From: Pseudomonadota bacterium
GTDB lineage: Bacteria; Pseudomonadota; Gammaproteobacteria; Steroidobacterales; Steroidobacteraceae
Reading direction: 5' to 3'
Assembly: GCA_023391335.1 (NCBI GenBank)
Contig: JAEWBG010000028.1
Span: 71,408-135,407 of the forward strand
Length of the DNA: 64,000 nt
Shown: positions 60,434 through 64,000 of the stretch, in pieces
Layout: each line of letters starts with the position of its first letter
Position numbering within the stretch: position 1 is the stretch's first letter
Translations under genes and position numbers: made by a program
The notes under the pieces: generated by a model
The model's input: the letters and a program-made list of their open reading frames with translations, nothing else
Told to the model about the DNA's origin: nothing
The model's database searches: none

Positions 60434-60917
60434 TCCACGGAGGACACGGAGATCACGGAGTTCAAACGGAAGAAACAGACGGGCAATGAATGGAGTCAAA
60501 AAATGGCAAAGGATTGCGAGGCAAAGACAATCGATCGAGTTCTTGAACGAGCAATCCTCGTTCATAGAGAGCTCGGACCCGGGCTCCTCGAATCTGTGTA
60601 CGAGGCAGCACTGAGCTACGAATTGGCTGCAGCGGGCTTGGAAATACAAACGCAGGTGCCGATACCCGTTGTTTATCGAGGATTGAATCTAGGGACCGGA
60701 TTTCGCGCCGATATCATTGTTGCTCGCATTGTCATCCTAGAAATCAAGTCAATTCGCGTGTTTGACGCGTCCCATGTGACTCAGCTTCTGACGTATCTTC
60801 GACTGACCGGAATACGCACGGGCCTGCTGTTGAACTTCAATGCTCGTCTGATGAAGGACGGTATTCGGCGAGTTTCGGACTTTTCTTAGCCTCCGTGATC
60901 TCCGTGTACTCCGTGGA
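60434..60917. repeat. Long periodic-arm element enclosing the GxxExxY gene (copy A4)
   Basis: Left arm at 60434-60460 is cacggag-ga-cacggag-at-cacggag; right arm at 60891-60917 is ctccgtg-at-ctccgtg-ta-ctccgtg, both with exact 9-bp period and the shared outer ends tccacggag/ctccgtgga. The 430-bp interior holds only the GxxExxY gene. A lone additional arm of a related unit (CACAGAGnn) lies at 60986-61012. Confidence 0.9.
60503..60889 (+). CDS. GxxExxY family protein (PD-(D/E)XK nuclease-like)
   Basis: 128 residues. The name-giving motif is G27-LL-E30-SV-Y33 (GPGLLESVYEAAL); ADIIVARIVILEIKS supplies Asp70, Glu80 and Lys82, the pattern of a PD-(D/E)XK nuclease core. Members are small, often occur in many copies per genome and have no firm function. 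The gene fits between the two arms of a CACGGAG-type inverted repeat, with its stop 1 bp before the right arm. This suggests the gene travels with, or makes, the repeat element. Confidence 0.88.
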   Translation: MAKDCEAKTIDRVLERAILVHRELGPGLLESVYEAALSYELAAAGLEIQTQVPIPVVYRGLNLGTGFRADIIVARIVILEIKSIRVFDASHVTQLLTYLRLTGIRTGLLLNFNARLMKDGIRRVSDFS

Positions 60918-60985
60918 AATAATCCTTTGCATCCCCGTCTCGCCGACGGCATAACGCGCATTTCTCTTTAAATATCGTCTTTCTG

Positions 60986-61012
60986 CTCTGTGCACTCTGT
61001 GTGCTCTGTGTG
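60986..61012. repeat. Solo periodic arm, 9-bp CTCTGTGnn unit
   Basis: ctctgtg-ca-ctctgtg-tg-ctctgtg, exact 9-bp period. It lies in the gap before comM, next to the right arm of A4. No left partner is visible nearby. The complement unit CACAGAG is intermediate between CACGGAG and CACAAAG. Confidence 0.75.
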
Positions 61013-61048
61013 AAATTTCCGGTCTTCGAAATCAAGTGAGGGCCAAGG

Positions 61049-62587
61049 ATGGCAATGGCAGAAGTCTTAAGCCGAGCGCAGTACGGAATGGACGCGCCGG
61101 TGGTTCGAGTCGAGGTCGACATCAGCAACGGATTGCCCGCCTTCGCTATCGTCGGTCTGCCTGAGGCCGTCGTAAAAGAAAGCAAAGACCGCGTGCGCGC
61201 CGCGATCTTGAATTGCCACTTCGAGATGCCTTCCGGCCGTATCACCGTGAATCTCTCTCCAGCCGACTTGCCGAAAGAAGGCGGACGATTCGATCTGCCG
61301 ATTGCTCTTGGAATCCTGCTCGCCTCGGGACAACTGCCTGCCGAGTCGCTCGCGCATCACGAGTGCTACGGAGAGCTTTCGCTAAGCGGCGAGTTGCGTC
61401 CTGTCAAAGGTGCGTTATTGGCTGCCGTCTCTGCATCGCGATGCGGCCAGACGATGATCGTGCCGCCTGCGAATGCAAACGAAGCGACGCTCGTATCGGG
61501 CTGCAAGGTCATCGTCGCCAAACATTTGCTCGATGTGGTTGCACATGCAAATGGATCGAAGCGGTTGAAGCCGCAACATGCAGCGCCACCCCGAGACGTC
61601 GCGCCGAATGCACCGGACCTCAATGAAGTTCGTGGGCAAGCACATGCCAAACGCGCGCTCGAAATTGCCGCGGCAGGCGAGCACAGTTTGTTGTTTATCG
61701 GCCCGCCAGGGACGGGCAAGAGCATGCTCGCGCAACGTCTGCCCGGCCTGTTGCCGCCGCTCACGGAATCTGAAGCGCTCGAAGTCGCCGCGGTTCGCAG
61801 CGTTGCGGGCGTCGCATTGAAGCCAGCTGACTGGCGCGTTCGGCCATTTCGCAGTCCGCATCACACGTGTTCGCCGATTGCGCTAGTCGGAGGCGGTGCG
61901 TATCCGCGGCCTGGCGAAATCTCAATGGCTCATCGCGGCGTGCTGTTTCTTGATGAACTACCGGAATTTGATCGGCGCGTGCTCGAGGTGCTGCGCGAGC
62001 CCTTGGAGAACGGTGTCGTTACGGTTTCAAGAGCTGCGCAGCACGCGGAGTTTCCAGCGAGCTTTCAATTCATCGCAGCCATGAATCCATGTGCGTGCGG
62101 TTACTTGGGAGATCCCCAAGGCAAGTGCAAATGCACCAGCGAGCGGGTGCAGCGCTATCGCAATCGACTCTCAGGGCCGCTGCTCGATCGTTTGGACTTG
62201 CATGTGGAAGTGCCGCGCATTCCGAGCGAGGCCCTGCGTGCATCTTCAAAGGAAGTGGAGTCGAGTGCGACAGTGCGCACGCGCGTACATGCTGCTCGCG
62301 CGAGGCAAGAAGAGCGTCAGCGCGCGACGAATGCGCGCCTGAACAATCGAGAGATCGAACGATTCTGCAAACCGACTCGCGATGCGATCAGCATGCTGGA
62401 GCGCGCGTCAGTTGCGCTAGGACTATCTGCCCGCGCGTATCACCGCATCTTGAAGGTGGGTCAAACGATTGCGGATCTGGCCTCGAGCGAGCGGATCGAG
62501 GCGACGCATATCACCGAGGCGATTTCGTTGCGGAGACTGGATCGAACGCGAGCGATGGGACCGGCCACACCGCTCGCGATGCAGTGA
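61049..62587 (+). CDS. comM: ComM/YifB Mg-chelatase-like ATPase
   Basis: 512 residues. N-terminal Lon-like fold (VRVEVDISNGLPAFAIVGL and GRITVNLSPADLPKEG), AAA core with Walker A GPPGTGKSMLAQRLPGLLPP, Walker B VLFLDELPEF, RPFRSPHHTCSP and the zinc-like C-x-C-x7-C-x-C in NPCACGYLGD, then a C-terminal helical domain. ComM is a branch-migration helicase that helps integrate DNA in natural transformation. It stands alone; competence genes are not near. Confidence 0.95.
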   Translation: MAMAEVLSRAQYGMDAPVVRVEVDISNGLPAFAIVGLPEAVVKESKDRVRAAILNCHFEMPSGRITVNLSPADLPKEGGRFDLPIALGILLASGQLPAESLAHHECYGELSLSGELRPVKGALLAAVSASRCGQTMIVPPANANEATLVSGCKVIVAKHLLDVVAHANGSKRLKPQHAAPPRDVAPNAPDLNEVRGQAHAKRALEIAAAGEHSLLFIGPPGTGKSMLAQRLPGLLPPLTESEALEVAAVRSVAGVALKPADWRVRPFRSPHHTCSPIALVGGGAYPRPGEISMAHRGVLFLDELPEFDRRVLEVLREPLENGVVTVSRAAQHAEFPASFQFIAAMNPCACGYLGDPQGKCKCTSERVQRYRNRLSGPLLDRLDLHVEVPRIPSEALRASSKEVESSATVRTRVHAARARQEERQRATNARLNNREIERFCKPTRDAISMLERASVALGLSARAYHRILKVGQTIADLASSERIEATHITEAISLRRLDRTRAMGPATPLAMQ

Positions 62588-62590
62588 GGA

Positions 62591-63112
62591 TTACTTCGCG
62601 GCGGCGACCATGTAGTCGACCGCATTCATGATCGACTTATCGGAAAGATCGACTCGACCTCCCTTAGGAGGCATCACGCCTGAGTTGCCCTGGAAGCCTT
62701 GCAGAGCATGCTGATGCAAGGTGTCGATGCCCTTCGCGATGCGAGGTGCCCAAGCGGCTTTGTCGCCCTTCTTGGGTGCTCCGGCCACCCCCGCCCCGTG
62801 ACACGCGACGCAAGCGGAGTTGAATACTTCTTCGCCGGAGAGATCTGCCGTCGCTGCTGCAGGACCTTCACCCGCAGCCGGCTTCGCAGGCTCAAGTGCC
62901 GAGTTGTCCTGGCCCGCGACCGCCAATTTGGCCACCGGTTGAATGCGCTCATTCACGGCAGCCTTCACCGAAGGCTCGAGCGCAACATATTTCTCTTGGG
63001 TGTTGGCCGAAACGATGCGCGCGGTGATCCACAGGCCAACGGCGATGAGGATCAAGATGCCCAAAACGAGCATGAAAGTGTCGAAAAACTTCTTATCGTG
63101 GGCGGCGCTCAC
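62591..63112 (-). CDS. Membrane-anchored c-type cytochrome (cytochrome c5-like)
   Basis: 173 residues from GTG 63112 (ribosome site ggag, 5-6 nt upstream). One N-terminal membrane helix (FMLVLGILILIAVGLWITA), an Ala/Pro/Glu-rich linker and a single haem domain with CVACHGAGVAG and a distal Met in SGVMPPKGGR. This is the c5 group; it may donate electrons to a terminal oxidase. Converges with comM (3 bp between stops). Confidence 0.9.
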   Translation of the reverse strand: MSAAHDKKFFDTFMLVLGILILIAVGLWITARIVSANTQEKYVALEPSVKAAVNERIQPVAKLAVAGQDNSALEPAKPAAGEGPAAATADLSGEEVFNSACVACHGAGVAGAPKKGDKAAWAPRIAKGIDTLHQHALQGFQGNSGVMPPKGGRVDLSDKSIMNAVDYMVAAAK

Positions 63113-63403
63113 GGCATCTCCAGAGCTGGTCGGAATTCGAAGGCGCGCAAGTATAGCGGCCCGACGAAGGCGGATAAACAAAAGCCGATAGGTCGTGCTA
63201 AGGACCTGAAGCTTCAGACAAAAAGGCGAAAGGACCCCTCTTGGGACATGGGGAGCACGGAGTAGGAATACGCAAGCATGGATGCGCAAGGCCGTTGCGT
63301 CGGATCCCTTTGCCATGGGGGGTGCAGGCTGCCTTATCGCCGCATGGAATCATCTCGCTGGATCTGGGTCGGCGAATGCTCGAAACTAGCGACCCTCAAT
63401 CAC
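63113..63403. other. Intergenic region before tRNA-Arg
   Basis: 291 bp with no gene. A weak promoter-like pair (ttgcca near 63310, ttatcg near 63334) precedes the tRNA but is too poor to call. Confidence 0.3.
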
Positions 63404-63480
63404 GCGCCCGTAGCTCAGTTGGATAGAGTGACGGTTTCCGAAGCCGTAGGTCACAGGTTCGAATCCTGTCGGGCGCGCCA
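63404..63480 (+). tRNA. tRNA-Arg (anticodon CCG)
   Basis: 77 nt including an encoded CCA. Acceptor gcgcccg pairs with cgggcgc; D-arm with agttggata; anticodon stem acggt/gccgt around loop ttccgaa, giving anticodon CCG; T-arm acagg-ttcgaat-cctgt. Its last 19 bp are repeated downstream. Confidence 0.96.
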
Positions 63481-63528
63481 TTCTTCAGCGATAGCGGGCG
63501 CGCAACGCAGCGATGAGAACCTGTGAGT
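63462..63528 (+). repeat. tRNA 3'-end direct repeat, copy 1 (includes tRNA end)
   Basis: 67 bp: the last 19 bp of tRNA-Arg (aatcctgtcgggcgcgcca) plus 48 bp beginning ttcttcagcgatagcggg and ending cctgtgagt. Confidence 0.95.
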
Positions 63529-63532
63529 CAAA

Positions 63533-63619
63533 CAGGTTCGACAAAATTGCCGGGAGCGATTTTGGACAACATCAATGCGTTGATGTTGGGCCTGGCAGGC
63601 CGGAGTACATGGACGTACG
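63533..63619 (+). ncRNA. Four-hairpin module, copy i
   Basis: Begins caggttcga, identical to the 5' half of the tRNA T-arm. Hairpins: 63543-63563 (aaaattgc/gcgatttt, loop cggga), 63567-63588 (caacatcaa/ttgatgttg), 63589-63601 (ggcct/aggcc) and 63605-63618 (gtac/gtac). Copy ii keeps all four with paired changes, indicating a selected structure. Whether it is a processed RNA is not shown. Confidence 0.6.
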
Positions 63620-63623
63620 TAGC

Positions 63624-63690
63624 AATCCTGTCGGGCGCGCCATTCTTCAGCGATAGCGGGCGCGCAACGCAGCGATGAGAACCTGTGAGT
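63624..63690 (+). repeat. tRNA 3'-end direct repeat, copy 2
   Basis: 67 bp identical to copy 1 from the tRNA 19-mer to cctgtgagt. After it about 109 bp (63691-63799) are not repeated elsewhere in the window. Confidence 0.95.
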
Positions 63691-63799
63691 TGCTCACCCG
63701 CAGGTCAAACTTTCGTCCACGCTCACCACAGTTCCAACTAGCAGATTGCGATCATCAGAACCTGGGTAGGTCAGGGTAGTCGGGCCATCTACGCTTCTT

Positions 63800-63888
63800 C
63801 AGGTTCGACAAAATTGCCGGGAGCGATTTTGAACAACATCGAGTGGGGCTCGATGTTGGGCCCAGCGGGCCGGAGCACATGGAAGTGC
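63800..63888 (+). ncRNA. Four-hairpin module, copy ii
   Basis: Same start caggttcga. Hairpins: 63810-63830 (identical to copy i), 63834-63858 (caacatcgag/ctcgatgttg), 63859-63871 (ggccc/gggcc) and 63875-63888 (gcac/gtgc). Pair changes relative to copy i keep the stems. Confidence 0.6.
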
Positions 63889-63932
63889 GGAGTCCGCATG
63901 GGATTTCCCGCGCGGTTCTCGCGCTTGGTCAT

Positions 63933-64000
63933 AATCCTGTCGGGCACGCCATTCTTCAGCGATAGCGGGGCGCGCAACGCAGCGATGAGAACCTGTGAGT
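63933..64000 (+). repeat. tRNA 3'-end direct repeat, copy 3 (runs to window end)
   Basis: 68 bp; differs from copies 1-2 by one substitution in the tRNA part (cgggcacgcc) and one extra G. The array may continue beyond the window. Confidence 0.92.

Noticed and set aside
63789..63977. 62-residue frame on the minus strand after tRNA-Arg
   Set aside because: It lies across the structured repeat and hairpin module and is not preserved in the other copy, so a real protein is unlikely.

Overview
This 64 kb window looks like a chromosomal piece of a free-living gammaproteobacterium. The pointers are hemC-hemD-hemX-hemY close to an AlgZ/AlgR-type pair, dapF-DUF484-xerC, hslVU, the ubiE-ubiJ-ubiB cluster, FadE, PanD and UbiK, with moderately high GC. 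A deep lineage such as Steroidobacterales, Nevskiales or Xanthomonadales would fit, but that is an inference from gene content. Almost every gene is intact. I see no phage, insertion sequence, CRISPR array or rRNA.

Layout. 1-3.1 kb: a truncated NudC, a divergent pair of FlhC-like and FlhD-like regulators, and DNA polymerase IV. 3.2-10 kb: DUF4399 protein, FadE, malate dehydrogenase, trehalose-6-phosphate synthase and Dps. 10-14 kb: an MCE/Mla-type lipid ABC operon ending in a thermonuclease. 14-18 kb: a phospholipase D-like protein, then tonB followed by three tandem small STN-like secreted proteins. 18-24 kb: a double-CAP protein, LigC- and LigD-type ligases, divergent rdgC. 24.2-30.9 kb: a complete trpEGDCFBA operon with a WWW leader peptide and attenuator. 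31-38 kb: a Cys-rich small protein, a GGDEF/EAL protein, LOG hydrolase, PanD, DedA, then the ubiquinone genes. 38-44 kb: one long minus-strand run dapF-DUF484-xerC-hslV-hslU-DUF971-ubiE-ubiJ-ubiB. 44-53 kb: ParA-like ATPase and a heme-biosynthesis run. 53-57 kb: yqjDEK-like genes, a LytTR two-component pair and a beta-hydroxyacid dehydrogenase. 57-60 kb: two PII genes around amtB, with a candidate sigma-54 promoter. 60-64 kb: UbiK, a GxxExxY protein, ComM, a cytochrome c and tRNA-Arg(CCG) followed by structured repeats.

The most unusual features are non-coding. (1) At least thirteen intergenic inverted repeats have arms built from 7-, 8- or 9-bp degenerate tandem units (CACGGAGnn, CACAAAGnn, GTGATGRN, GTGACGG, GGTTAGC). 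They abut or supply the ends of neighbouring genes, and one pair of arms encloses a GxxExxY (PD-(D/E)XK-like) gene. (2) Downstream of tRNA-Arg(CCG), the last 19 bp of the tRNA plus 48 bp are repeated three times, interleaved with a four-hairpin module whose two copies differ by compensatory base changes; this resembles the E. coli tyrT/rtT arrangement. (3) The divergent FlhC-like/FlhD-like pair has no flagellar genes beside it, and the FlhD-like protein appears internally duplicated.

No database search or folding program was run. Gene names come from recognised motifs and full-length similarity to remembered families; RNA structures were paired by hand.
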